Source of the DNA: Anaerolineales bacterium
GTDB lineage: Bacteria > Chloroflexota > Anaerolineae > Anaerolineales > E44-bin32
Reading direction: 5' to 3'
NCBI GenBank assembly: GCA_029210945.1
Contig: JARGGH010000011.1
Span: 19,213-83,212 of the forward strand
DNA length: 64,000 nucleotides
Shown: piece by piece, positions 1-8,519 of the stretch
How positions within the stretch are numbered: position 1 is the first letter of the stretch
How the letters are laid out: each line of letters opens with the position of its first letter
The notes under the pieces: model-generated
The model's input: only the letters and a program-made list of their open reading frames with translations
What the model was told of the DNA's origin: nothing
Databases searched by the model: none
Program-made: the position numbers and the translations under genes

Positions 1-153
1 ATTGAGCACATCATGCGCGTGATCATGGGGCTTTGCGATCGGGTGATGGTCCTGCACTACGGACGCAAGATCGCCGAAGGGACCCCGCAGTCTGTTGCCA
101 AGGATCCCAAGGTGACCGAAGCGTATCTTGGAGAAGAGACGCTGGCCGCGTAA
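1..153 (+). CDS. livG: ABC transporter ATP-binding protein, C-terminal end (LivG-like, partial)
   Basis: The window opens inside a reading frame of 50 codons ending in TAA at 151-153. The visible tail (IEHIMRVIMGLCDRVMVLHY, then a GRKIAEGTP segment and a YLGE end) is the usual C-terminus of LivG/BraF-type ATPases of branched-chain-amino-acid-type importers: H-loop region, DRVMVL strand, then 'G..IAEGTP..V..DP.V..AYLG'. The ATP-binding motifs lie outside the window. It is followed directly by LivF, LivH and LivM genes on the same strand, which fits a liv-type operon. Only the end is present, so assignment rests on this tail and on the neighbours. Confidence 0.85.
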   Translation: MEHIMRVIMGLCDRVMVLHYGRKIAEGTPQSVAKDPKVTEAYLGEETLAA

Positions 154-202
154 GGCGCCTATTCAGATACGATGGATTACTTTTCGAGCAGGAGGAAGAC
201 CC

Positions 203-910
203 TTGCTAAAAGTCAGTGAAATAGATGCGGGATATGGTTTCTTACAGGTCTTATGGGGAGTCTCGCTGGAAGTGCACGAGGGTGAATTCGTCGCGCTGGT
301 AGGGCCGAACGGCGCGGGCAAATCAACGACGCTTCGAACGATCGCAGGGCTTATCGAACCCATGGCTGGCGAGATCTCGATCAACGGCGATCCGATTGGC
401 GGCATGCCGGCCAACCTCGTCATCAAGGAGAAAGGCATCAGTTACATCTCTGAAAGCCTGAACCTTTTTTCTGACATGTCCGTCGAGGAGAATCTGCTGC
501 TCGGGGCATATACGATCCGCGACAAGGCCCAGCAGAAGGAATCGCTGGCGTTCGTCTATGACCTGTTCCACCGCCTGGCAGAGCGCAAATCCCAGCTGGC
601 CGGGACGTTGAGCGGCGGTGAGCGAAAAATGCTGGCGATCGCGCGCGGGATTATGTCTAACCCCGATTTGCTGCTCGTCGATGAACCTTCGCTCGGCCTG
701 GCGCCGAACCTGACCCACGATGTCTTTCAAGCACTGCTCAAACTGCGCGATCAAGGCGTCACGATCTTGCTTGTCGAGCAGAATGTCAACACAACCCTTC
801 ACATCACTGATCGAGGCTACGTCATCGAGAAAGGTCAGATCATTATGGAGGGTGCTAGCAAGAAACTCTTAAATAACAAGCACGTCCAGGCTGCTTACCT
901 GGGGATATAA
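203..910 (+). CDS. livF: branched-chain amino acid-type ABC transporter ATP-binding protein LivF
   Basis: About 235 aa, the normal LivF length. Walker A GPNGAGKST (about residues 34-42), ABC signature LSGGE and Walker B LLLVDEP are intact, and the protein ends in the family's AYLGI. The start is taken as TTG at 203, because AGGAGG lies 7 nt upstream and the protein then begins LLKVSEIDAGYG as LivF proteins do. An ATG at 128 in the same frame would add 25 residues that overlap the livG end and do not look like LivF. The protein should power import together with LivG, H and M. Substrate is not fixed by the ATPase; the downstream methyltransferases suggest betaines or other N-methylated amines rather than leucine (inference). 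Confidence 0.95.
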   Translation: MLKVSEIDAGYGFLQVLWGVSLEVHEGEFVALVGPNGAGKSTTLRTIAGLIEPMAGEISINGDPIGGMPANLVIKEKGISYISESLNLFSDMSVEENLLLGAYTIRDKAQQKESLAFVYDLFHRLAERKSQLAGTLSGGERKMLAIARGIMSNPDLLLVDEPSLGLAPNLTHDVFQALLKLRDQGVTILLVEQNVNTTLHITDRGYVIEKGQIIMEGASKKLLNNKHVQAAYLGI

Positions 911-946
911 ACCCGTTGAGAACAGCACACTTCAGGAGCGCGATAC

Positions 947-1993
947 ATGGCTGAAACGGCATTGAAAAAGCGATCTCCATTTATTGAGTTTGTGAGCAAA
1001 GCCACCTCGAGCGCGGGGTTGACGATCATTTTCACGATCATCATCGCGATTGTGGCGACGGTTGTCGCCGGCCCGTTCACATTGCTGAACGCGATCGTCA
1101 CCGGCGGTATGTGGGCGCTGCTGGCTGCTGGCCTTTCACTCGTTTTCGGCGTCATGAACCTGGTCAACTTCGCCCACGGCGAGTTCTTCATGATCGGCGG
1201 GTTGACGGCCTATTATGTCTTCACCCCCATCTCCGCCTACCTTAAAGAAAACCCTTCGCCATTCCTCACCGCCCTGGCACCCTTCGCAGGCATCATCGCC
1301 GCGACGATCGTCGGTGCATTGGTGGGGATCGTTCTCGAAAAGCTCGTTTTTTACCAGCTGCGTAAGCGCACCAAAGAGCAGTGGGTGATGAACTCGTTCC
1401 TGCTGACGGTCGGCATTTCGGTAATCATCATCAATGGCGTGCAAATCATCTGGGGCACCAATTATAAGGGGATTACGTCGTATTGGGACGCGAAACCGCT
1501 GGAAGTCCTCGGCGTATTCATCTCCGTCGACCGCATCGTGGTCTTTGGGATTGCCATGGTGACAATGGCGATCTTCTGGTATTTCCTGCAGCGGACAACC
1601 ACCGGGCGGGCGATCCGTGCCGTGTCGCAGGACGAGACCGGCGCCCAGATGGTCGGCATCGACCTCAACCGCATCCAGGTCCTGACGCTTGCATTGAGCA
1701 GCGCCCTGGCTGCCATGGCGGGTGCGAGTCTGCTCTTCATGTTTCCTTCCTACCCCACGGTCGGCCTTAAACCACTCTATATCGCCTGGTATGTCGTCAT
1801 CCTTGTGGGGCTCGGCAACGTCGCCGGAGCGCTTGTAGGGGGCTTTATCGTGGCGCTGCTGCAAACGCTAACCGGCTATTTTATCGGTGTAACCTGGGAC
1901 GATGTCATCCCGACAGCATTTGTTATGTTGATCCTCCTTATCCGCCCGTCCGGCCTCTTCGGCAGCGAGGTCAAGGGCGTTCACGAGCAATAA
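947..1993 (+). CDS. livH: branched-chain amino acid-type ABC transporter permease LivH
   Basis: 348 aa integral membrane protein with many hydrophobic segments. The LivH motif around GVMNLVNFAHGEF and the cytoplasmic loop around RAVSQDETGAQMVGID, which contacts the ATPases, are both present. The start ATG has AGGAG 8 nt upstream. It carries an N-terminal extension of about 35 residues before the first permease helix. It lies 36 nt after livF and 10 nt before livM in one operon. It forms the translocation pore with LivM. The periplasmic-type binding protein that would set specificity is not in the window and is probably upstream of base 1. Confidence 0.95.
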   Translation: MAETALKKRSPFIEFVSKATSSAGLTIIFTIIIAIVATVVAGPFTLLNAIVTGGMWALLAAGLSLVFGVMNLVNFAHGEFFMIGGLTAYYVFTPISAYLKENPSPFLTALAPFAGIIAATIVGALVGIVLEKLVFYQLRKRTKEQWVMNSFLLTVGISVIIINGVQIIWGTNYKGITSYWDAKPLEVLGVFISVDRIVVFGIAMVTMAIFWYFLQRTTTGRAIRAVSQDETGAQMVGIDLNRIQVLTLALSSALAAMAGASLLFMFPSYPTVGLKPLYIAWYVVILVGLGNVAGALVGGFIVALLQTLTGYFIGVTWDDVIPTAFVMLILLIRPSGLFGSEVKGVHEQ

Positions 1994-2003
1994 AGGAATA
2001 TCA

Positions 2004-3050
2004 ATGACTCAAAATTCATCGGTCAAATACACCTACGAAGAGCAGGAGCCGATTGAGCGCATCAAACGATTGGCGAAGAAATTTGGCATCAGCCCGGTCG
2101 GCTTGTTGAGCCTTGTAATCCTGCTGATTCTCCCGTTCATCCCTCCCTTCAACCAGGAACATCTGCTGCGCTGGCTGGTCGGCGCCGCCCTGATCGCCGC
2201 CCAGACGATCGCGTTCGATTTCACCACCGGATACATCAACGTCGTGAACTTCGGTTTCGCGGCATTCCTTGGCGTCGGCGGCTACACCTCCGCCTTGCTG
2301 GCGGTAAATTTTGGCATTTCGCCCTGGATCGGCATCTTCCTGGGCGTGATCCCCTCAGCCGTGCTTGGCTTTCTGACGGGCATCCTTACCCTCCGGCTGC
2401 GCGGCATCTTTGCGGCGCTTATGTCTTGGTTCGTGGGCCTGGCACTGCTCGGGCTGACACGCAACCTGACGGAGCTGACGCGCGGTCCGCTTGGTTTGAA
2501 CGCGCCGACTTTCCTGGAAACAGCCTCCAACCGCCCATACTTCTACATCATTGTGGCGATGATGATGGTTACCTACCTGACCCTGCGTTGGATCACCAAC
2601 GCACATTACGGGCTCGCATTCCGAGCGATCGGGCAGAACATCGACGCAGCCCGGGCATCGGGCATTAACCCGACCTATTACCGTGTCTTTAATTTCACAC
2701 TTCAGTGCGCATTCGCCGGTTGGCTTGGTGGTTTCTATGCTCATTACTACGGGATCCTCACCCCGGCGCTGATGGCTACATCACACACTGTGGAAGTGCT
2801 CGCCATATCCTACGTCGGCGGACGCGGGAGCATCTGGGGCGGAGCGTTTACCGCGTTTCCGTTCGTCTTCTTGATCGAGTTCCTGCGCTCAAACCTCACC
2901 GAACTCCCGGGTCTGCACCTCATCCTTTACGGCTTGCTGCTCATCCTTGTGATGATCTTCTACCCTGGAGGCGTCGCTCAAGTCTACGACACGATCCGGG
3001 ATCGGATTACAAACCGCAGCCCTCAAAACCAGTCGGCAGCAGCCGATTAG
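2004..3050 (+). CDS. livM: branched-chain amino acid-type ABC transporter permease LivM
   Basis: 348 aa membrane protein. LivM hallmarks are the NVVNFGFAAFLGVGGYTSA segment (first permease block) and the EAA-like loop around FRAIGQNIDAARASGIN. An N-terminal cytoplasmic stretch of about 30 residues precedes the first helix. The start ATG has a modest AAGGA upstream and follows LivH by only 10 nt, so the two permeases are translationally linked. It is the partner of LivH in the importer and is followed after about 180 nt by the first methyltransferase gene. Confidence 0.95.
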   Translation: MTQNSSVKYTYEEQEPIERIKRLAKKFGISPVGLLSLVILLILPFIPPFNQEHLLRWLVGAALIAAQTIAFDFTTGYINVVNFGFAAFLGVGGYTSALLAVNFGISPWIGIFLGVIPSAVLGFLTGILTLRLRGIFAALMSWFVGLALLGLTRNLTELTRGPLGLNAPTFLETASNRPYFYIIVAMMMVTYLTLRWITNAHYGLAFRAIGQNIDAARASGINPTYYRVFNFTLQCAFAGWLGGFYAHYYGILTPALMATSHTVEVLAISYVGGRGSIWGGAFTAFPFVFLIEFLRSNLTELPGLHLILYGLLLILVMIFYPGGVAQVYDTIRDRITNRSPQNQSAAAD

Positions 3051-3229
3051 GAGCATCTCGATCGTGCCTTTGATTGCCAGCTTCCCCAACTTCATTAAAG
3101 AGGTCATCGATTATCGTGAGTTGCTGATCCGGTTGGATTCCAACAGCCTTGCGCGTGAAAGGCATCACATCAAACACCAAGCAACACCTGCGCTCCCCTG
3201 CATAGCACACTCGTCGAAAGCGGATCACC

Positions 3230-4660
3230 ATGTCGAATAGACAACCCCAAGAACTGCTGGCCTCGACAGACATCGATACAATTCATGCCGGCACGATGAA
3301 GATCCTTTCAGAGACCGGCATCGCGTTTCCCAGCGAGCCCGCATTACAGGTTTTCAAAAACAACGGGTATCGGGTGGAAGATCAGGTGGTCTTTTTTGAC
3401 GAGGGTGACCTGATGGCTCTGCTCGGAAAGGCTCCATCAGCGTTCCGGATCCACGCGCGCAACCCCGAGCACGACGTTCACGTCGGCGATGGGAGCCCGG
3501 TTCTGGCTCCTGGCTACGGCGCGCCTTTCCTGGCCGACCGGGATGAAGGGGTGCGTAAACCGACGCTCGAGAATTACCGGACACTCGTCAGACTCGCTCA
3601 CGCCCTGCCCAACCAGGATCTCAGCGGACATCTGCTTGTTCAACCGGATGATGTCGCCGCCGATGTCGCCCATCTACACATGCTCCACGCTCATCTGCTC
3701 TATTCGGACAAACCGTTCGTCGGAAGCACTGAGGGTAAACGCGGCGCCAGACAAACGCTGGAGCTCACCGCGCTCGCGTTCGAGCAGGATGTCGAGCGCC
3801 TGGCCGAAAAACCAGCTTTTATTGGATTGATCAACACCCTCAGCCCGCTTCGCTTTAGCGAGGAGATGATCGCGGCACTGCTGACCTATGCCGCCGCCCG
3901 CCAACCCGTGATCGTCGCTGCGGCGACGATGGCCGGCTCAACCGGCCCCATCACGCTCCCGGCGATGCTCGTCCAGCAAAACGCCGAGATTCTCGCCGGG
4001 ATCGCGCTTGCCCAGCTCGTCGCCCCGGGCACGCCGGTGGTCTATGGCTCCACCTCAACCAACATGGATATGCGTACAGGGGCGATGGCGATCGGCAGCC
4101 CAGAGCTATCTTTGGTCGTGGCGGCCACTGCACAGCTCGCGCGTCGTTACGGGCTGCCCAGCCGGAGCGGAGGTGCACTCTCGGATGCGCATACGGCCGA
4201 CGCTCGCGCCGGATCTGAGTCGGCGTTCAGCCTGCTCACAGCGTTTAACAGCGGGATTGACCTCATCCTGCACTCGGCGGGCATCTTAAGCTCGTTCCTG
4301 GTCTTCTCGAGAGAAAAGTTTGTCCTCGACGATGACCTTTGCGGGATGGCCCGCCGCTATCGGCACGGCCTGGACGTGAACGATGAAACCCTTGGGCTTG
4401 AGTCAATCGCAAACACCGCTCACCAGGGAAATTATCTCAAAGACCCCATGACGATCGCGCGCTGCCGGACGGAATTCTGGAGCCCGGACACATTTATGCG
4501 CGACAGCGTGCAGAACTGGATCGCTGGCGGGATGCAGGACGCAATGACACTGGCCGCCTTACGCGCCGATCAACTGCTGTCCGCTTATGTGCAGCCTCCC
4601 ACCGATCCAGCTGTCGAACAGCGCATCAACGCCTACATCGAGAAGGAACTGCAGCAGTGA
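3230..4660 (+). CDS. MttB-superfamily (trimethylamine methyltransferase-like) protein A, divergent
   Basis: 476 aa, full length for the TIM-barrel MttB superfamily, which moves a methyl group from quaternary or tertiary amines to a corrinoid protein. No in-frame amber codon occurs, so this is a non-pyrrolysine member, like glycine betaine methyltransferase MtgB. The fold is recognisable by TVYGSTSTNMDM-like and GSPELSL segments. It is the odd one of four paralogues: the CSDSK/CTDSK motif of the others reads ALSDAH here (about residues 316-321), and their HDVGY motif reads HSAGI (from His348). Its neighbour is not a corrinoid protein but a flavin/iron-sulfur oxidase trio. Substrate or even methyl transfer activity may therefore differ. 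The start ATG has only a weak ribosome site. Confidence 0.85.
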   Translation: MSNRQPQELLASTDIDTIHAGTMKILSETGIAFPSEPALQVFKNNGYRVEDQVVFFDEGDLMALLGKAPSAFRIHARNPEHDVHVGDGSPVLAPGYGAPFLADRDEGVRKPTLENYRTLVRLAHALPNQDLSGHLLVQPDDVAADVAHLHMLHAHLLYSDKPFVGSTEGKRGARQTLELTALAFEQDVERLAEKPAFIGLINTLSPLRFSEEMIAALLTYAAARQPVIVAAATMAGSTGPITLPAMLVQQNAEILAGIALAQLVAPGTPVVYGSTSTNMDMRTGAMAIGSPELSLVVAATAQLARRYGLPSRSGGALSDAHTADARAGSESAFSLLTAFNSGIDLILHSAGILSSFLVFSREKFVLDDDLCGMARRYRHGLDVNDETLGLESIANTAHQGNYLKDPMTIARCRTEFWSPDTFMRDSVQNWIAGGMQDAMTLAALRADQLLSAYVQPPTDPAVEQRINAYIEKELQQ

Positions 4661-4749
4661 ACACGTGCGGCCTTTTTGTGCGTTCCTCTCCTTCGGTGCA
4701 AAACACGCACCGTGAGATTGACGATGCAAGATAAATCCTGGAGGAACGG

Positions 4750-5058
4750 TTGAATTCAGGACCTGAACCGGATCCCGCAGAGTGGCGGACACTCACTCCG
4801 GATGATGGGATGTACCTTAACATTCAAATAGACCGACAAGAATATCGCGTGCTCTCTGGGCTCTCGGTCGCCGCTGCGCTGATTACGCTTGGCTTCCGGG
4901 CCTTCCGGTCCACTGCGCAAGGTAAACGGCGCGGACTCTTCTGCGGCATGGGATCGTGTTATGACTGTCTGGTAGAGATCAACGGGGTCCCTGATCAGCG
5001 TGCTTGCTTGACCCGCGTAGAAGCGGGCATGCGCATCCGCACAGGGATTGATCAGTGA
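4750..5058 (+). CDS. (2Fe-2S)-binding subunit of amine oxidase/dehydrogenase (HcnA/SoxA-N-like)
   Basis: 102 aa small ferredoxin-like subunit. Four cysteines in the pattern C65-x4-C70-x2-C73 and C86 form a plant-type [2Fe-2S] site. The start is TTG at 4750, chosen because GGAGGA sits just upstream. The family includes HcnA of cyanide synthase, the N-terminal part of heterotetrameric sarcosine oxidase alpha, and small subunits of opine and proline-type dehydrogenases. The gene overlaps the next FAD gene by 1 nt, so the two are co-translated. It should carry electrons between the flavin subunits and an acceptor. In a methylamine-degrading island a sarcosine or dimethylglycine oxidation role is more likely than HCN formation (inference). 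Confidence 0.85.
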   Translation: MNSGPEPDPAEWRTLTPDDGMYLNIQIDRQEYRVLSGLSVAAALITLGFRAFRSTAQGKRRGLFCGMGSCYDCLVEINGVPDQRACLTRVEAGMRIRTGIDQ

Positions 5059-6404
5059 TGAGACGGGTCGATCTCGCCATCGTGGGTGCTGGACCGGCCG
5101 GCGTTGCTGCGGCGGTTACTGCCGCTCGCCGCGGGCTCCGTGTGGCACTGATCGATGAAGCTCCCACGCCGGGCGGCCAGGTGCTCACCAATCCGGGAAC
5201 GTCGCGTCCGCATGATGCCAGAGGGCAGGCAATCGAACGCGGTCAAACGTTGCTTGCCGAACTCGGACGGCTGCCTGTCGAACTCTACCGCGAGACGATC
5301 GCATGGGCGCTGGAAGGAACGTGCCTTGCGCTCAGCGGGCCGGAAAGTCCGAGTGAAATCGAGGCGGCCGCGTTGATCATCGCCACCGGTGGGCGCGAAT
5401 ACGTACCTCCCTTCCCGGGCTGGACACTGCCCGGCGTGATGACACTCGGTGGGGCACAGCGCCTGATCGACAAGCACGGCGTGCTGCCCGGGCGATCGAT
5501 CCTGATCGCCGGTGCAGGCCCGCTGATGTGGGCGCTGGCCGCCAGCGTGCTTGAGAACGATGGGGAAGTGCTTGCGATACTGGATGCCAGCCGTCCGGCG
5601 GACTGGGCCCGGGCGCTGCCGCTGATCGGCACGCTCCAGGATCGCCTGAGGCTCGCCTGGCGCTACTTCAAAGTCATGCGCGGCAGCCGCACTCCTTATC
5701 TTTTCGCCCGCGGAGTGCTGCAGGCGCGTGGTGACGGCTACCTGGAAGCAGTCCTTGCAGGCGAACGGACCTATACCGCCGACTCACTCTGTGTGGGTTT
5801 CGGCTTTCGCCCGAACATCGAACTGCTTCAACTCGCCGGCTGTGGTTTCGTCTTCGAGCGCTGGCTGGGTGGTTGGATCCCCGCGATTGACGAACACATG
5901 CGGACCGACCAGCCGGCCATCTATGCAGCCGGCGAATGCAGCGGCGTGGGCGGCGCCGCGAAAGCGCTCCTGGAGGGTGAACTCGCCGCACTTGCCGCCG
6001 GCACCGGACTCGGTGTGCGCCTCGAGGCGCACGATGAGGATCGACTGGAGTGGCTCAAGAGACGACGCCAGCGCGAAATTCGCTTTGCCAGGGTGCTCAA
6101 CCATGCCTGCAGGCCACCGCGCGCATACACCGACGACCTCGTGGATGAGACCATTCTTTGCAGGTGTGAGAGCGTGCGCTACGGGCAGGTCGAACAAGCG
6201 CTCCAACACGGAGCCACATCCCTCGACGGGCTAAAGAATGAACTGCGCGTCGGACAAGGGATGTGCCAGGGCAGAACCTGTGGCCCGGTACTCCAGCAAG
6301 TGCTTGCGCAGAAAGCCGGGCAAACTCGGGAGCAGATCCTGCCATTTCACGTCCGACCCCCGGTCAAGCCCGTTGAACTCGGGAAGCTGCAGGAGGCCGG
6401 ATGA
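5058..6404 (+). CDS. FAD/NAD(P)-dependent oxidoreductase with BFD-like [2Fe-2S] domain (HcnB-like subunit)
   Basis: 448 aa. The N-terminus has a dinucleotide-binding motif GAGPAGVAAA, a second Rossmann motif GAGPLMWALAASVL lies mid-protein, and the C-terminus carries a BFD-like [2Fe-2S] domain with C368-x-C370 and C403-x4-C408. This layout is that of HcnB, OoxA and the middle of sarcosine oxidase alpha. ATG at 5058 is preferred; a GTG one codon earlier is possible. Stop and start codons overlap on both sides (TGATG with the ferredoxin gene, ATGA with the next gene), which points to a fixed three-subunit complex. Predicted to pass electrons from the catalytic FAD subunit to an acceptor. Confidence 0.9.
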   Translation: MRRVDLAIVGAGPAGVAAAVTAARRGLRVALIDEAPTPGGQVLTNPGTSRPHDARGQAIERGQTLLAELGRLPVELYRETIAWALEGTCLALSGPESPSEIEAAALIIATGGREYVPPFPGWTLPGVMTLGGAQRLIDKHGVLPGRSILIAGAGPLMWALAASVLENDGEVLAILDASRPADWARALPLIGTLQDRLRLAWRYFKVMRGSRTPYLFARGVLQARGDGYLEAVLAGERTYTADSLCVGFGFRPNIELLQLAGCGFVFERWLGGWIPAIDEHMRTDQPAIYAAGECSGVGGAAKALLEGELAALAAGTGLGVRLEAHDEDRLEWLKRRRQREIRFARVLNHACRPPRAYTDDLVDETILCRCESVRYGQVEQALQHGATSLDGLKNELRVGQGMCQGRTCGPVLQQVLAQKAGQTREQILPFHVRPPVKPVELGKLQEAG

Positions 6405-7561
6405 AACACCAGGACGTTATCATCATCGGCGGTGGGCTTATCGGGGCATGCTGCGCAGATGTGCTGACCGGCAAAGGCCTCGAGACCACGCTCATCGAAC
6501 GGCGTTTCCCCGCCAGCGGCAGTTCACGTGCCTGTGACGGCTTGATCCTGTTGTGGGACAAGAACCCTGGTCCGGAGATGGCCCTCGGGCAGGCCAGCGT
6601 CGGCCTGTGGGAAAATCTCGTTCCACAGCTTGATGGCGACGTCGAGTTCCGACAATCCGGAACCGTGCTGGTCGCCGAGGATGAAGGCAGCCTGGAACGA
6701 AGCCGCCAGATCGTTGCAGATATCGCCGCTCAGGGCATCACCGCCACACTATTGGAGCGCCGCGAACTCCAGGAAATCGAACCGGCGCTCGCGGTTGATC
6801 TGGCCGGCGGGGCTATTTTCCCGCAGGATTATCAGATCGATCCGCGCCGTGCCACCTTTTCAATCCTACGCAAAGCACAGCGGCAGGGCTTGCAGCTCTT
6901 AAACGGAGAGGAAGTCATCGAACTCCGTCGGCATCCTGGGCGCAGCGGCGGCTGGGAGGCGGCGACCCAAAAACACGTGTATGCCGCCGACTACATCGTT
7001 TGTGCTGCCGGCGTCTGGACCACGAAACTGCTGCACATGCTCGCTATCGAGCTGCCGATCCGCCCACGCAAGGGGCAGATCCTGGTGATCAAGGCTCCCC
7101 GGGACCTGATTCGCCACCCGCTGCTTGAAGGTGGTTATGGAGACGCCGTCCACGCCGGCACGGATGACCTGCAGGTGGCACTTGTGGCGGAGATGACACC
7201 TGCTGGCACGATGCTCGTTGGCAGCAGCCGCCAGTTCGCAGGGTTTGATACGGACGTATCCCGGGATGTGCTTCAGGCACTCGCCCGGCGGGCGACCCGT
7301 TTTATCCCCGAACTGGCACGTGCGCAATGGATCCGCAGCTACGCCGGATTGCGACCATGGAGCCCCGACCACCTTCCACTGATCGGACCAGTGGCTGGCT
7401 TTGAAGGCCTTTACGTTGCGACCGGCCACGAAGGGGCAGGTATCTGTTTGGCCCCGGTGACGGGAGAACTTATAGGTGAGTGGATTGCAGAAGAAATTTC
7501 GCCCTCCCTCGCGGATGCGATTTCACCGGGACGATTTCGTGATTACCACCCAGAACCATAG
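6401..7561 (+). CDS. FAD-dependent oxidoreductase, DAO family (HcnC / sarcosine oxidase beta-like catalytic subunit)
   Basis: 386 aa with N-terminal FAD motif IIIGGGLIGACCA and the C-terminal DAO signature (SYAGLRPWSPDHLP then a GLYVATGHEGAGICL-like segment). DAO-family flavoproteins oxidise the C-N bond of secondary or tertiary amino acids such as sarcosine, dimethylglycine, proline or opines. It overlaps the HcnB-like gene by 4 nt (ATGA), and is the likely substrate-binding subunit of the trio. In context, the product of one methyl removal from a betaine (for example dimethylglycine) would be a fitting substrate; this is inference. The region just behind its stop contains a short ATAGA...TCTAT inverted repeat before the next gene. 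Confidence 0.9.
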   Translation: MKHQDVIIIGGGLIGACCADVLTGKGLETTLIERRFPASGSSRACDGLILLWDKNPGPEMALGQASVGLWENLVPQLDGDVEFRQSGTVLVAEDEGSLERSRQIVADIAAQGITATLLERRELQEIEPALAVDLAGGAIFPQDYQIDPRRATFSILRKAQRQGLQLLNGEEVIELRRHPGRSGGWEAATQKHVYAADYIVCAAGVWTTKLLHMLAIELPIRPRKGQILVIKAPRDLIRHPLLEGGYGDAVHAGTDDLQVALVAEMTPAGTMLVGSSRQFAGFDTDVSRDVLQALARRATRFIPELARAQWIRSYAGLRPWSPDHLPLIGPVAGFEGLYVATGHEGAGICLAPVTGELIGEWIAEEISPSLADAISPGRFRDYHPEP

Positions 7562-7621
7562 AATGGGTCTATTCAAGCTAAATCGAAAAAACATACGATG
7601 GGAAAGGAAAAGGAACGAGCA

Positions 7622-8497
7622 ATGACAGAAAATTTGACCACCACAATATCATCGGCAAGCCAGACGGTTGAGATATCGCGCGATTTCCCGACGGTGATGA
7701 TCGGGGAGCGCATCAATCCAACCGGCCGCAAGAAAGTGCTCGCCGCGCTCCAGGAAGGGGATTTCAGCATCGTAAAACAGGATGCGATCCTGCAGGTCGA
7801 AGCCGGCGCGAAAATCCTGGACGTCAATGCCGGCGTGCCGGGTGCGGACGAGCCCGAACTGCTCAAACAAGTCATGCAGATGGTGATGGACGCCACCGAC
7901 GTCCCGCTCTGCATCGACACAGCCGACCCGGAAGCGCTGCGCGCAGCGCTGGAAATCTATGAAGGCAAGCCGCTGATCAACTCGGTCAACGGGGAGGACA
8001 AATCGATCAACGCGATCCTGCCGTTGGTCAAAGAGTTCAATGCCGCGGTGATCGGCCTCTGCATGGATGACACGGGCATACCGTCGACTCCTGAGGACCG
8101 CCTGGCCGTCGCCGAGAAGATCATCACCCATGCCGATAAACTGGGCATCCCCGCTGAGGACGTGATCATCGATCCGCTGGCGCTGACGATGGGTTCGGAT
8201 CACAACGCCGGACGGATTGCCCTCGAGACGATCGAGCTTGTAGCGGAGAAATTCGGGGTCAATATAACCATGGGGGTCAGCAACATCTCATTCGGCCTAC
8301 CTGATCGCGAATACATCAACTCGACTTACCTTGCCATGGCAATCTATGCCGGCTTGACCTGCCCGATCACAAACCCGCTCGTCACCGAAATCCAGACCGC
8401 GGTGCAGGCTGCAGATCTCTCGATGGGTCGTGACGAGTACGGCAGCCGCTGGATCAAGGCCTACCGTGAACGTCAGAAAAAAGAATCCGAGAGCTAG
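7622..8497 (+). CDS. methyltetrahydrofolate:corrinoid methyltransferase-like protein (pterin-binding, MtgA/MtrH-like)
   Basis: 291 aa pterin-binding TIM-barrel protein. It has the opening MIGERINPTGRKK, the DVNAG strand, the PLCIDTADPEALRAAL segment and the INSVNGE loop of methyl-THF methyltransferases such as MtgA, AcsE and the pterin part of MetH. It would take the methyl group off a corrinoid protein and put it on tetrahydrofolate. ATG at 7622 is chosen because AAAGGAA lies upstream; an in-frame ATG at 7598 has none. It is the only such gene here and must serve all four MttB paralogues if they share one route. It sits between the oxidase trio and the first GntR regulator. Confidence 0.9.
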   Translation: MTENLTTTISSASQTVEISRDFPTVMIGERINPTGRKKVLAALQEGDFSIVKQDAILQVEAGAKILDVNAGVPGADEPELLKQVMQMVMDATDVPLCIDTADPEALRAALEIYEGKPLINSVNGEDKSINAILPLVKEFNAAVIGLCMDDTGIPSTPEDRLAVAEKIITHADKLGIPAEDVIIDPLALTMGSDHNAGRIALETIELVAEKFGVNITMGVSNISFGLPDREYINSTYLAMAIYAGLTCPITNPLVTEIQTAVQAADLSMGRDEYGSRWIKAYRERQKKESES

Positions 8498-8519
8498 ACG
8501 AGGTTGAGAGCAAGCGCCC

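Noticed and set aside
128..202. Upstream start of LivF at ATG 128
   Set aside because: It overlaps the livG end, adds residues unlike the family and has no ribosome site; TTG 203 has AGGAGG.
4750..7561. Hydrogen cyanide synthase (hcnABC) as the name for the oxidase trio
   Set aside because: Subunit layout is the same, but so is that of opine, proline and sarcosine-type dehydrogenases; the methylamine context makes cyanide production unlikely.
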